Part shown: positions 39,081 to 47,296 of the stretch, piece by piece
Layout of the letters: every line of letters starts with the position of its first letter
Position numbering within the stretch: position 1 is the stretch's first letter
Assembly: GCF_016765615.1 (NCBI RefSeq)
Contig: NZ_JAESWA010000012.1
Span: 1-61,267 of the forward strand
Source: Clostridium paridis
GTDB taxonomy: Bacteria > Bacillota > Clostridia > Clostridiales > Clostridiaceae
Direction of reading: 5' to 3'
DNA length: 61,267 nt
Translations under genes and position numbers: made by a program
Notes under the pieces: generated by a model
What the model was told of the DNA's origin: nothing
The model's input: the letters and a program-made list of their open reading frames with translations, nothing else
Databases searched by the model: none

Positions 39081-40454
39081 TTGTCTTTTGATTTTTTAAA
39101 GGATAAACACATGAAGGTATATTTCATAGGTATTGGTGGAATAAGCATGAGTGGATTAGCTGCTGTGCTTTTGAATGGTGGTTATAGAGTCTCTGGTTCA
39201 GATGCTAAAAATTCTAAAATAATTGATTCACTTAAAGCTAAAGGTGCTGAAATATACATAGGTCATAAAAGAGAAAATATAGGAGATGCAGATTTAGTAG
39301 TTTATACTGCTGCTATTCCAAAGGACAATCCCGAACTACTAGAAGCGAAGGAAAGAGGACTTGCATTAATGGATAGAGCCGAATTTTTAGGTCATATTAT
39401 GCAAGGCCATAAATATAATGTTGCGATTGCAGGAACTCATGGAAAAACAACAACAACATCTATGGTTTCTCATATAGCACTTGAAGGAAATTTAGATCCA
39501 ACTATACTAGTTGGAGGGGAATTGGACATTATTAACGGTAACTATAAAGTTGGAAATTCTGAGTATTTCATAACAGAAGCCTGTGAATATAAAGCTTCAT
39601 TTTTAAGTTTTTATCCATATATAGGAATAATACTTAATATTGATGCTGATCACCTAGATTACTACAGAGATATCGATCATATTCAAGAAACCTTTGAAAA
39701 GTTCGTAAAACTTATACCACAAGATGGTTACTTAATTGGAAATCATGATGATCCTAGAGTTGTGAAAGCAATGGAAACTACATCTTGTAATGTTATTAGT
39801 TACGGAATAGATGGGGGTATTATTACTGCTAAAAACATAGTATTTAATGAAAAAGGATGTGCGACCTTTGATGCTTATAAACATGAAGATAAGTTATTTA
39901 CAATTTCATTAAATGTTCCTGGAAAGCATAATGTTTTAAATGCACTTTCAGCTGTAGCGGTAGGCTTAATCTTTAATCTTTCTTCAGATGCAATAACTCA
40001 AGGTCTTACTTCATTTGGAGGAGCTCATAAGCGTTTTGAATATAAGGGTGTAAAAGATGGTGTAACTGTTATTGATGATTATGCTCATCACCCAGTAGAA
40101 ATAAAGGCAACATTAAGCACTTCAAAAAATATTAAGCATAATAACTTGTTTTGTGTTTTCCAACCTCACACATATACAAGAACAAAAACTCTTTTTAAAG
40201 AATTTACTGAAGCATTCAATGATGTGGATGAACTTATTTTAATGGATATATATGCAGCTAGAGAAAAGGATCCTGGTGATATAAACTCTAAAATGTTAGG
40301 TGATGCACTTAGATCTAAAGGTATAAAATGTATAAATGTCTCTTCACATAAAGAGGCATGTGATTATGTAAAAGGTAAAATCAAGGATGGTGACATACTT
40401 CTTACTGTAGGTGCAGGTGACGTAGTTCAAGTTGGAGAAATGTTCCTACAGTAA
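39081..40454 (+). CDS. murC: UDP-N-acetylmuramate--L-alanine ligase
   Basis: 457 aa from the TTG at 39081, which has AAGGAG 9 bases upstream; a TTG at 39072 overlaps the site and is less likely. It adds L-Ala to UDP-MurNAc in the cytoplasm. Motifs: [20 protein letters not shown] (UDP-binding domain), ATP loop [54 protein letters not shown], and QPHTYTRT. Monocistronic with its own terminator. Divergent from purR, the common clostridial arrangement. Confidence 0.97.
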   Translation: MSFDFLKDKHMKVYFIGIGGISMSGLAAVLLNGGYRVSGSDAKNSKIIDSLKAKGAEIYIGHKRENIGDADLVVYTAAIPKDNPELLEAKERGLALMDRAEFLGHIMQGHKYNVAIAGTHGKTTTTSMVSHIALEGNLDPTILVGGELDIINGNYKVGNSEYFITEACEYKASFLSFYPYIGIILNIDADHLDYYRDIDHIQETFEKFVKLIPQDGYLIGNHDDPRVVKAMETTSCNVISYGIDGGIITAKNIVFNEKGCATFDAYKHEDKLFTISLNVPGKHNVLNALSAVAVGLIFNLSSDAITQGLTSFGGAHKRFEYKGVKDGVTVIDDYAHHPVEIKATLSTSKNIKHNNLFCVFQPHTYTRTKTLFKEFTEAFNDVDELILMDIYAAREKDPGDINSKMLGDALRSKGIKCINVSSHKEACDYVKGKIKDGDILLTVGAGDVVQVGEMFLQ

Positions 40455-40466
40455 TATATTAAAGTT

Positions 40467-40512
40467 AGGTAGTTAAAGAATTTTTTAACAATTCATTTAA
40501 CTGCCTTTTTTA
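40467..40512 (+). terminator. murC terminator
   Basis: Stem AGGTAGTTAAA (40467-40477) with TTTAACTGCCT (40496-40506), one G-T wobble, followed by a TTTTT tract. Confidence 0.88.
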
Positions 40513-40617
40513 CTCTTTAAGAAATAATAATATTTTAAGTGTTCGAGTAACTTTATTAAGTTTGAATTTAAATTTAAGTATCAGCCACCTTCCCATAAAG
40601 AGTAAAAATAGAATTGA

Positions 40618-40704
40618 TCGCCTGACATTTTTCCTCACATTCGTTCAGAAAGTCAGATGCGAGTAAAAAATCGACGACTCATAATCTCCTTGACGATTTT
40701 TTAT
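40618..40704 (+). other. structured intergenic region with two hairpins
   Basis: In the 319-base gap 40455-40773. Hairpin 1: TCGC (40618-40621) and CTGAC with GTCAG and GCGA (40659-40662), with TTTC/GAAA inside. Hairpin 2: AAAAAATCG (40665-40673) pairs perfectly with CGATTTTTT (40694-40702) and looks like a terminator. It is less AT-rich than the flanks and non-coding in my reading. Possibly a small RNA or a repeat. The intervening 40513-40617 shows nothing clear. Confidence 0.5.
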
Positions 40705-40773
40705 ATTGTTTTCACATTACAACATTAATTCGCATATATCATTAATGTGAAAAAAATTATTCGGAGGAAACTC

Positions 40774-41382
40774 ATGTATCGTGAACAATATGACGATCAA
40801 GGAAGCGGTAGCCAGACTACTACCCAAGATAATCTATATAATCAAGGAACTCAATATGGTTCAGGAACTCAAGGAACTCAATTTGGACAATACGGTCAAA
40901 CTACTCAAGATATAACTCAAGGTGGCCAAATGAGTCCTTTTGCTAGTTGTATGGAATATCTAAAAACTGTTCCATTCTTACCAAACCCTTACTATATGCC
41001 TCAAGGACAGACTCAAGGTCAAGAAGGACAATACCCATATATGCAAATGCCCGGCGGCATGCAGATGCCTGGAGGTATGCAAATGCCTGGATCAGCTACT
41101 CCATATATGCAATCTTATCCTGGAACCCAGTCTTCAGCTACAGGTTTAACTTCTGGAGGAACTAGCACTACTGGCTCCACAGGTTCTTCTACTGGTTCTA
41201 GCGGTTCTTCCACTGGAACTAACAGGCAAAAATATTCAGGCTATAAGAATTATCCTAGCTATGGTTATGGATATAAACAACCATATCATCCTTACTATCA
41301 CCCTTACTATCATCCTTACTATCAACCATATTATTACGGCTATAATCCATTACCTTGGTTTCTTCTTGGTTCCTTATTCTAA
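40774..41382 (+). CDS. repetitive Gly/Gln/Thr-rich protein with His-Pro-Tyr-Tyr repeats, possible spore-surface protein
   Basis: 202 aa from the ATG at 40774, which has CGGAGG upstream. I do not recognise the family. N-terminal ~50 residues are Gln/Gly/Thr/Ser rich; one CMEYLKTVPFLPNPYYMPQG segment looks ordered (about 53-72). Then tandem GGMQMP units, a Thr/Ser/Gly stretch, and a C-terminal YHPYY repeat run (YHPYYHPYYHPYYQPYYYGY) ending in WFLLGSLF. No signal peptide. Tyr- and His-rich low-complexity sequences like this occur in spore coat or exosporium proteins, which is a guess from composition. Single gene between two hairpins. Confidence 0.75.
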   Translation: MYREQYDDQGSGSQTTTQDNLYNQGTQYGSGTQGTQFGQYGQTTQDITQGGQMSPFASCMEYLKTVPFLPNPYYMPQGQTQGQEGQYPYMQMPGGMQMPGGMQMPGSATPYMQSYPGTQSSATGLTSGGTSTTGSTGSSTGSSGSSTGTNRQKYSGYKNYPSYGYGYKQPYHPYYHPYYHPYYQPYYYGYNPLPWFLLGSLF

Positions 41383-41450
41383 AAATAAATTAGAATTATA
41401 TGCTTGTACTTAATAAGTTCCTAAGCCAAAGATAAATATCTTTATAATTT

Positions 41451-41494
41451 AAAAGTAATAATCACTCATTTTAAAATGAGTGATTATTACTTTT
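41451..41494. terminator. bidirectional terminator between the repetitive protein gene and ydcF-like gene
   Basis: A perfect 44-base palindrome with 22-base arms ending in AAAA and TTTT, between two convergent genes. Confidence 0.9.
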
Positions 41495-41497
41495 CTA

Positions 41498-42061
41498 CTA
41501 TCTAAAGCTATCTTTGATTATTGCAGGAATTTCTCGTATTCCACCATAAATCTCAGTTAACCATTTATCTTTCACAAACACACCTGAATATTTTGCATTA
41601 ATATTTAATTTATCACCTATCATCTTTGCTCTTCTTAAATGGAACTCATTTGATACTACAATTACATTATTAAAGTTTTTTTCTTTAACTATCTCTTTAG
41701 AATTTCTTAGATTTTCATAGGTATTTTTCGATTTGTCTTCAAGTAATAGCTTGTCTTCTGGTATACCATTGTCAACTAATATCTTCTTCATACACATAGC
41801 TTCTGATATTTCTTCACCAGATCCCTGTCCACCTGATAATATTATATATTCTCCCAGTCCCTCACTATATAATTCTTTGGCTTTTAAGGTTCTTTCTAAT
41901 AAAAATCTTGAGGGTTCTTTTCCATTCACTTTGCAACCAAGAATAATTATCGCATTGCTCTTTTCAGTAATTTTTTTAGTTCCACCAGTGAAAATATATA
42001 ATTGACTTAAGCCCAATAAAACCAGTAATACACCTAAAATCACAAAAATCCTCTTTCTCAT
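41498..42061 (-). CDS. YdcF/SanA-family (DUF218) membrane-anchored protein
   Basis: 187 aa. N-terminal membrane segment (about 5-22), then a DUF218 domain (about 35-187): AIIILGCKVNGKEPSRFLLERTLKA, YIILSGGQGSGEEISEA, EDKSKNTYENL, VSNEFHLRRAKMI. Relatives are implicated in envelope barrier function or peptidoglycan recycling, but the reaction is not known. Single gene, convergent with the repetitive protein gene. Confidence 0.85.
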   Translation of the reverse strand: MRKRIFVILGVLLVLLGLSQLYIFTGGTKKITEKSNAIIILGCKVNGKEPSRFLLERTLKAKELYSEGLGEYIILSGGQGSGEEISEAMCMKKILVDNGIPEDKLLLEDKSKNTYENLRNSKEIVKEKNFNNVIVVSNEFHLRRAKMIGDKLNINAKYSGVFVKDKWLTEIYGGIREIPAIIKDSFR

Positions 42062-42217
42062 AGTATTCTCCTTAATTCATTATATTAATGTTATCCAACT
42101 TAGTTCTATTTTAAATTATACTTTATTTTACTATGCTTTAAATGTCATTATGTTAACAAAAGTCCAGTTTTTCTTTAATTTACTATTGATTTTTATGTTG
42201 ATTTGTTGTAAATTATG

Positions 42218-42232
42218 GGTGAAAATGTTACC
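42218..42232. promoter_or_regulatory. candidate operator upstream of LacI-family gene
   Basis: GGTGAAAATGTTACC, an imperfect palindrome 89 bases before the ATG. It shares 10 of 15 positions with GGTAAAGCGGTTACA at 43397-43411 before deoB. Possible autoregulation site. Confidence 0.4.
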
Positions 42233-42320
42233 ATTATATATTGATACATTTAGTCCATTAATTATTTATTTTTGTACTACTCATATATATTATTACTATC
42301 TATTTTTTGGGGGGATTTAA

Positions 42321-43343
42321 ATGGCTGCAACAATTTCTGATATTGCTAAAGCTGCAGGGGTTTCTTTAGCTACTGTTTCAAGGGTTCTTAATAATTCTGG
42401 TTACGTTAAATTAGAAACAAAAGAAAAAATACTAAAAATTATGAAGGATTATAACTATACTCCATCTGCAATTGCAAGAAGTTTATCTAAAAAACAGACT
42501 AATACTATAGGAGTAATAGTTCCAGACATAACCAACCCTTTCTATGGTGAAGTATTTAGAGGAATAAATAAAGTGGCAGAGAATAATAATTTTAATATAA
42601 TTCTCTGTGATTCCCACGAGTCAATTCAGAAAGAAATTAGAAGTATTCAATCCTTAAGAGAGCATAGAATCCGTGGCTTATTAATTACACCAACCTCCTG
42701 TGAAGATGACCAAAATGTAGATTGTTTAAATGAATTAAACAACTTAGGTATTCCTGTTGTTTTAATAGATGGTCATCTAAAGCATTCGAATTTTTCTGGT
42801 GTTTTTGTAGACAACCTAGAAAGTAGTTATAATGCCGTGAATTCATTAATCAATGCAGGGCATACTAAAATTGCAATAATTACTGGGAGAATGAATTCAA
42901 AATCAGCTCAAGAACGTCTTGATGGTTACAAGAAAGCTTTAGAAGAAAATAATATTCAAGTAAATAATGAGTATATTTTTTATGGTGATTACACCCTTGA
43001 ATCTGGATATAATTTAACAAATAAAATTTTAGAGTTACATAATGGACCTACTGCCATTTTCACTAGTTCTAACCAAATGACTATAGGTGCCATAAAATCT
43101 ATTAGAGAAAAAAATTTATCTTTTCCTGAAGATATTGCGTTAATTTCCTTTGATAGAATAGATTTATTTAATATAATAGGATTAGATATTAGTTACATTG
43201 ATGGTCCAACTACTGAACTTGGAGAAATAGGAATGAACTTACTTTTAAACTCTCTTAATTCAGATGATAAAGTAGACGTACAGACTATAACACTTAAATC
43301 TTCATTAGTACTTAAAGGATCAGAAAAATATTATAAAAAATAG
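42321..43343 (+). CDS. LacI-family transcriptional regulator
   Basis: 340 aa. N-terminal LacI helix-turn-helix (ISDIAKAAGVSLATVSRVLN, about 5-24), hinge helix with PSAIARSLSKKQTNTIGVIV, and a periplasmic-binding-protein-like effector domain (about 60-335; VIVPDITNPFYGEVFRGI, PVVLIDGH, AIITGRMNSKSAQERLDGYKKAL, TAIFTSSNQMTIGAI). ATG after GGGGGG. The next genes on the strand, deoB and punA, follow at 127 bases with a hairpin between, so it may control nucleoside catabolism. The ligand is not evident; it is not a clear CcpA, as the DNA-binding segment differs. Confidence 0.93.
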   Translation: MAATISDIAKAAGVSLATVSRVLNNSGYVKLETKEKILKIMKDYNYTPSAIARSLSKKQTNTIGVIVPDITNPFYGEVFRGINKVAENNNFNIILCDSHESIQKEIRSIQSLREHRIRGLLITPTSCEDDQNVDCLNELNNLGIPVVLIDGHLKHSNFSGVFVDNLESSYNAVNSLINAGHTKIAIITGRMNSKSAQERLDGYKKALEENNIQVNNEYIFYGDYTLESGYNLTNKILELHNGPTAIFTSSNQMTIGAIKSIREKNLSFPEDIALISFDRIDLFNIIGLDISYIDGPTTELGEIGMNLLLNSLNSDDKVDVQTITLKSSLVLKGSEKYYKK

Positions 43344-43355
43344 ATTTCAATTTTT

Positions 43356-43382
43356 ATTCTAGAGAGTAAACTTCTCTAGAAT
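43356..43382 (+). terminator. weak hairpin after lacI-family gene
   Basis: 10-bp perfect stem ATTCTAGAGA / TCTCTAGAAT with a 7-base loop; the tail ATTTAACC is poor in T, so read-through into deoB is plausible. Confidence 0.5.
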
Positions 43383-43396
43383 ATTTAACCCTTAAA

Positions 43397-43411
43397 GGTA
43401 AAGCGGTTACA
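43397..43411. promoter_or_regulatory. candidate operator (cre/LacI-like) upstream of deoB
   Basis: GGTAAAGCGGTTACA, with GTAA/TTAC symmetry and a central CG, 60 bases before the deoB start. It partly fits the CcpA cre consensus and partly the sequence at 42218-42232. Confidence 0.45.
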
Positions 43412-43470
43412 CTTAATGTATAATCAAATATTCATAGATTATACCCAATTATTATTTTGGAGGCGATATT

Positions 43471-44643
43471 ATGATAAAAAGAGTAATTTGGATAGTTCTT
43501 GATAGTGTTGGAATGGGGGCTCTTCCTGATGCAGATAAGTATGGTGATGTTGGTTCAAATACTATAGGGAATGTTGCAAAATATAATGGTGGGTTAAAAC
43601 TACCTAACATGGAATCCCTTGGTCTTGGATTAATTGATGGTATGGAAAACATAAACAAAGCCCAAAACCCTATAGGTTGTTATGGTAAATTACATGAAGC
43701 TTCAAACGGTAAGGATACTGTAACTGGTCATTGGGAAATGGTTGGAGTAAAAACTGAAGTTGCATTCCCTACATATCCTAATGGATTCCCTAAAGATTTG
43801 ATAGAAGAATTTGAAGAGAAAACTGGAAGAAAAGTAATAGGAAATAAAGTTGCTTCTGGAACTGAGATACTTGATGAATTAGGCGAAGAGCAATTAAAAA
43901 CTGGTGCACTAATAGTATATACATCAGCTGACTCAGTATTTCAAATCGCAGCACATGAAGAATTAATTCCACTTGATGACTTATATAAATATTGTGAAAT
44001 AGCTAGAGAAATGTTACATGGCAACCGTAAAGTAGCTCGTGTTATTGCCAGACCTTATATAGGCGAACCTGGCAATTTTAGCAGAACACCTAACAGAAAA
44101 GACTATGCATTAGTTCCACCACACGAAACAACTCTAGATATATTAAAGTCAGCAGGTATTCCTGTTATGGCAGTAGGAAAAATTGAGGATATTTTCTCTG
44201 GCAAAGGAATAACTCACGCAATTCATACTAAAGATAACATGGACGGAGTTGATAAAACTCTAGATTATATGAATGAAAGTACTTCTGGGCTTATATTTAC
44301 TAACCTTGTTGATTTTGATTCTAAATGGGGTCATAGAAATAATGCAAAGGCTTATGGCGAGGGATTAGAAGCATTTGACCAAAGACTAAAAGAAATAATA
44401 GGTAATATGAAGGAAGATGACGTATTATTTATAACTGCAGATCACGGATGCGATCCTACATTCCCTGGAACAGATCACACAAGAGAATATGTACCATTTT
44501 TAGCGTATGGGAAATCGCTAAAAGAAGGTTATAACCTAGGAATTAAAATGGGCTTCTACAGTATGGGGCAAACTATATGTGAAATATTTAATACTGAAAA
44601 AATACAAAACGGTGAAAGTTTCCTTAAAGAAATATTGAAATAG
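43471..44643 (+). CDS. deoB: phosphopentomutase
   Basis: 390 aa, Mn-dependent alkaline-phosphatase-fold mutase interconverting (deoxy)ribose 1- and 5-phosphate. Motifs: IVLDSVGMGALPDADKYGD at the N-terminus with the metal-binding Asp, KDTVTGHWEMVG with the phosphorylated Thr, ARPYIGEPG, NLVDFDSKWGHRNN, and ITADHGCDPTFPGTDHTRE. TTGGAGG precedes the ATG. Followed 17 bases later by punA, so nucleoside salvage is one operon. Confidence 0.97.
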   Translation: MIKRVIWIVLDSVGMGALPDADKYGDVGSNTIGNVAKYNGGLKLPNMESLGLGLIDGMENINKAQNPIGCYGKLHEASNGKDTVTGHWEMVGVKTEVAFPTYPNGFPKDLIEEFEEKTGRKVIGNKVASGTEILDELGEEQLKTGALIVYTSADSVFQIAAHEELIPLDDLYKYCEIAREMLHGNRKVARVIARPYIGEPGNFSRTPNRKDYALVPPHETTLDILKSAGIPVMAVGKIEDIFSGKGITHAIHTKDNMDGVDKTLDYMNESTSGLIFTNLVDFDSKWGHRNNAKAYGEGLEAFDQRLKEIIGNMKEDDVLFITADHGCDPTFPGTDHTREYVPFLAYGKSLKEGYNLGIKMGFYSMGQTICEIFNTEKIQNGESFLKEILK

Positions 44644-44660
44644 GAATAAGGAGTGAAATA

Positions 44661-45482
44661 ATGATTGATTTAAATATAAAAATAAAAGAAGCTGGTGACT
44701 TTATACTATCTAAGACAAAATACAAACCTGAAATTGCACTTATCTTAGGCTCAGGACTAGGTGCTATTGGGGATAAAATAGAAGATGCAGAATACTATAA
44801 TTATAATGAAATACCTCATTTCCCTGTATCTACTGTAGAAGGTCATGCAGGAAGACTTGTTATAGGTAAACTTCAAGGAAAATCTGTTGTTGCAATGCAA
44901 GGACGTTTTCACTTTTACGAAGGATATGAAATGAATGAAGTAACTTTTCCTGTTAGAGTTATGAAGCTTCTTGGTGTAGAGACATTAATTGTAACTAATG
45001 CCGCAGGAGCTGTTAATACCTCCTTTAAACCAGGAGATTTAATGCTAATATCAGATCATATTAATTTATCAGGTGATAATCCACTAATAGGCAGAAACTT
45101 AAATGACTTTGGTCCTAGATTCCCTGATATGTCCAATGCCTATGATAAAGATTTAAGAGAAAAAGCTAAAGATATAGCTACTTCATTAAACTTATCACTT
45201 AAAGAAGGTGTATATACTATGATGAGTGGTCCTACTTATGAAACACCTGCTGAAATAAGAATGATAAGAGTCTTAGGTGGAGATGCTGCTGGTATGTCAA
45301 CTGTTCCTGAGGTCATAATAGCAAAACATCAAGGTATGAAGGTACTCGGCATATCTTGCATGACAAATATGGCAGCTGGAATATTAGATCAACCGTTAAG
45401 TCATGAAGAAGTTATGGAGACTTCAGAAAAAGTAAAGAATACCTTTATTTCATTAATGAATAATATAATAGAATCTCTATAA
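44661..45482 (+). CDS. punA: purine-nucleoside phosphorylase
   Basis: 273 aa, trimeric-type PNP (class I-like). It splits purine (deoxy)nucleosides with phosphate, and deoB converts the resulting pentose 1-phosphate. Motifs: ALILGSGLGAIGDKI, GHAGRLVIGKLQGKSV, VTNAAGAVNTSFKPGDLM, MMSGPTYETPAEIRM, MSTVPEVIIAKHQGMKVLG, and a TNMAAGI segment. ATG after AAGGAG. Confidence 0.97.
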   Translation: MIDLNIKIKEAGDFILSKTKYKPEIALILGSGLGAIGDKIEDAEYYNYNEIPHFPVSTVEGHAGRLVIGKLQGKSVVAMQGRFHFYEGYEMNEVTFPVRVMKLLGVETLIVTNAAGAVNTSFKPGDLMLISDHINLSGDNPLIGRNLNDFGPRFPDMSNAYDKDLREKAKDIATSLNLSLKEGVYTMMSGPTYETPAEIRMIRVLGGDAAGMSTVPEVIIAKHQGMKVLGISCMTNMAAGILDQPLSHEEVMETSEKVKNTFISLMNNIIESL

Positions 45483-45496
45483 AAGTATTTAAAGTA

Positions 45497-45537
45497 AAAA
45501 GAAGAGAAATATTATGCCTATATATTTCTCTTCTTTT
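45497..45537. terminator. deoB-punA terminator
   Basis: 16-bp stem AAAAGAAGAGAAATAT / ATATTTCTCTTCTTTT with T-rich tail on both strands; also serves the convergent nitroreductase gene. Confidence 0.88.
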
Positions 45538-45578
45538 ATATTTTATTTATAACTTTCAAATCAACTTTTTCTTAAAAA

Positions 45579-46358
45579 CTACACAAACTGAACATCTGCC
45601 TTTTTTCTCGGTACCGTCCTTTCATATGTTACATTTGGATATCCAATTACTAGGACAGTTGCAACCTTTTGTCCTTTCTCCATTCTCAAGAGATTTCTAA
45701 GTTTAGCACTTATATTTACTGCTCTAGTAAAAAATCCACTGTAAAATGTGCCTAGCCCTAAAGACTCTGCCATTAACTCCATATTAGAAGCAGCTAACGA
45801 TCCATTAACTTGATCCTTTGATACTACAACAATAACTGCTGGAGCATTTTTAAAATAGAATTCATCATCTATAGTAATTGATTTTACAATTGGTATAAAT
45901 AATCCTAGAGGCTTTTTTAGTAATCTCAATAGCTTTACTGCTTCCTTTTCAATTTCCTTATTCTTTTCTGTAATCACAATATATGAAACATCCTGTTTAT
46001 TACTTGCAGTTGCTGTATACCGTCCTGCTTCAATTATCTGCATTAACTTTTCCTTTTCTACTGGAATATCTTTAAATTGCCTAATTGAACGTCCACCTTT
46101 TATTACCTTTAGTAGCGTATCACTATTAAGTTTGTCCTCCCCACTTATAGGTATAATTTCTTCTTCATCATATTGAGGTATTCTCACTGCATTTTTAGGA
46201 CAAATAGCCACGCAGTGACCGCACTTAAGACATTCATCCCTTCTTATAACAGCTTTATTATTTTCCATCACAATATTATGTTCTGGACAATCCTTTACAC
46301 ACTTACTACAACCAATACATTTTTCTAAATCAATGCTAACATCTGACTTCATATCCAC
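45579..46358 (-). CDS. ferredoxin-nitroreductase fusion (NADPH/flavin oxidoreductase)
   Basis: 259 aa. N-terminal double 4Fe-4S domain (about 8-60): CIGCSKCVKDCPEH and CLKCGHCVAICPKN. C-terminal nitroreductase/FMN domain (about 85-259): GRSIRQFKDIPVEKEKL, EAGRYTATASNKQ, AESLGLGTFYSGF, and a C-terminal VATVLVIGYP. It reduces nitro compounds or quinones using FMN, with ferredoxin-type electron input. GTG start with GGGGG upstream. 59 bases after the ArsR-type gene on the same strand. Confidence 0.92.
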   Translation of the reverse strand: MDMKSDVSIDLEKCIGCSKCVKDCPEHNIVMENNKAVIRRDECLKCGHCVAICPKNAVRIPQYDEEEIIPISGEDKLNSDTLLKVIKGGRSIRQFKDIPVEKEKLMQIIEAGRYTATASNKQDVSYIVITEKNKEIEKEAVKLLRLLKKPLGLFIPIVKSITIDDEFYFKNAPAVIVVVSKDQVNGSLAASNMELMAESLGLGTFYSGFFTRAVNISAKLRNLLRMEKGQKVATVLVIGYPNVTYERTVPRKKADVQFV

Positions 46359-46417
46359 TCTTATTCCCCCAACAATTTAATTCTTATTTTTGATTATGTA
46401 ATTTTTACTTCTAATCT

Positions 46418-46771
46418 TTAAAAATCATCTCTTCTATCAGGTGCATGCTTCATAATAGTATTGACATGATTAAAAAGTCTTATAATCTTATTTAACTCAT
46501 TATCCCTTGCTTCTAGATAATAATAATTTTTTGTTCCTTCTCTTCTCACACTTATCATATTTGCATTTTTTAATACTTGTAAATGATGTGATACTGATGG
46601 TCTTGAAAGATTAGTCTTATTAGCAATGTCACCTACCCTTACCCCACTACAATCGCTTAAAAGTAATGCACTTATAATTAACTGCCTTGTTTCATCACCA
46701 ATTGCTATTAATGCCTTTTGGCATTCTTTAAATTCTTTTGATAGCTCTAATAGTTCATTAGATTCACTCAT
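46418..46771 (-). CDS. ArsR/SmtB-family transcriptional regulator
   Basis: 117 aa winged-helix repressor. DIANKTNLSRPSVSHHLQVL is the recognition region and MISVRREGTKNYYYL the beta wing. The canonical ELCVC metal site is absent; a single Cys41 sits nearby, and a C-terminal NHVNTIMKH offers His residues, so it may be redox- or non-metal-responsive. It immediately precedes the nitroreductase gene and likely controls it. Confidence 0.9.
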   Translation of the reverse strand: MSESNELLELSKEFKECQKALIAIGDETRQLIISALLLSDCSGVRVGDIANKTNLSRPSVSHHLQVLKNANMISVRREGTKNYYYLEARDNELNKIIRLFNHVNTIMKHAPDRRDDF

Positions 46772-46880
46772 TATTAAGTTCCTTCCAGAAATAAATAGTT
46801 TTATTGGTTCATTAATTTAAGCCATTATAACATAGATTTCTTTAAAATGGTTTAATGGTAAAGAAAATCTAGATGAATGA

Positions 46881-46906
46881 AAAAAAGGCTTATTAAAGCC
46901 TTTTTT
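46881..46906 (-). terminator. zinc-ribbon gene terminator
   Basis: Stem AAAAAAGGCTT / AAAGCCTTTTTT with a short loop; the T tract on the minus strand overlaps the gene's stop region. Confidence 0.85.
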
Positions 46907-47270
46907 ATATTTTACTTCCACAATGTGGACAGTATTCAAATTCTTCATTTACTTCCCTATTACAATGACTGCAATACACTTTAACATCTCCCCTATGCAA
47001 TACCTTTAAGTCCCAGTAAGTTATGTCTTCTCTATTTTCTTCTACAGCCTTACCTTTTTCTATTGATATTTCATAGATAGTATTACAATCTTTACATACT
47101 AGGTAGTATTTTACTCCCCATTTAAATAAGGGAATAAAAAAGAAATGAAACATATTAAATTGTTTATATAATATAAGTTCCCCTGTCCTGCATTCTTTGC
47201 ATAAAGCAGAAGCTATTCTCTTAATCTCTTTTTGCTTAGTTTCAATTCCGAATATACCTATAAAAAACAT
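46905..47270 (-). CDS. zinc-ribbon protein
   Basis: 121 aa. Two CxxC pairs in the first half (CKECRT and CKDCNT) and a C-terminal zinc ribbon YCSHCNREVNEEFEYCPHCG. A hydrophobic aromatic stretch (MFHFFFIPLFKWGVKYYLV) lies between. Similar small proteins are annotated only as zinc-ribbon domain proteins. Starts 26 bases after the M24 peptidase and may be co-transcribed with it. AGGAGG before ATG. Confidence 0.8.
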   Translation of the reverse strand: MFFIGIFGIETKQKEIKRIASALCKECRTGELILYKQFNMFHFFFIPLFKWGVKYYLVCKDCNTIYEISIEKGKAVEENREDITYWDLKVLHRGDVKVYCSHCNREVNEEFEYCPHCGSKI

Positions 47271-47296
47271 CCTTTTATCCTCCTTAACAAAGTATG

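Noticed and set aside
41041-41345. Repeated DNA units in the repetitive protein gene as a CRISPR array
   Set aside because: Units are in-frame codon repeats (GGMQMP, YHPYY) of 12-18 bases without unique spacers.
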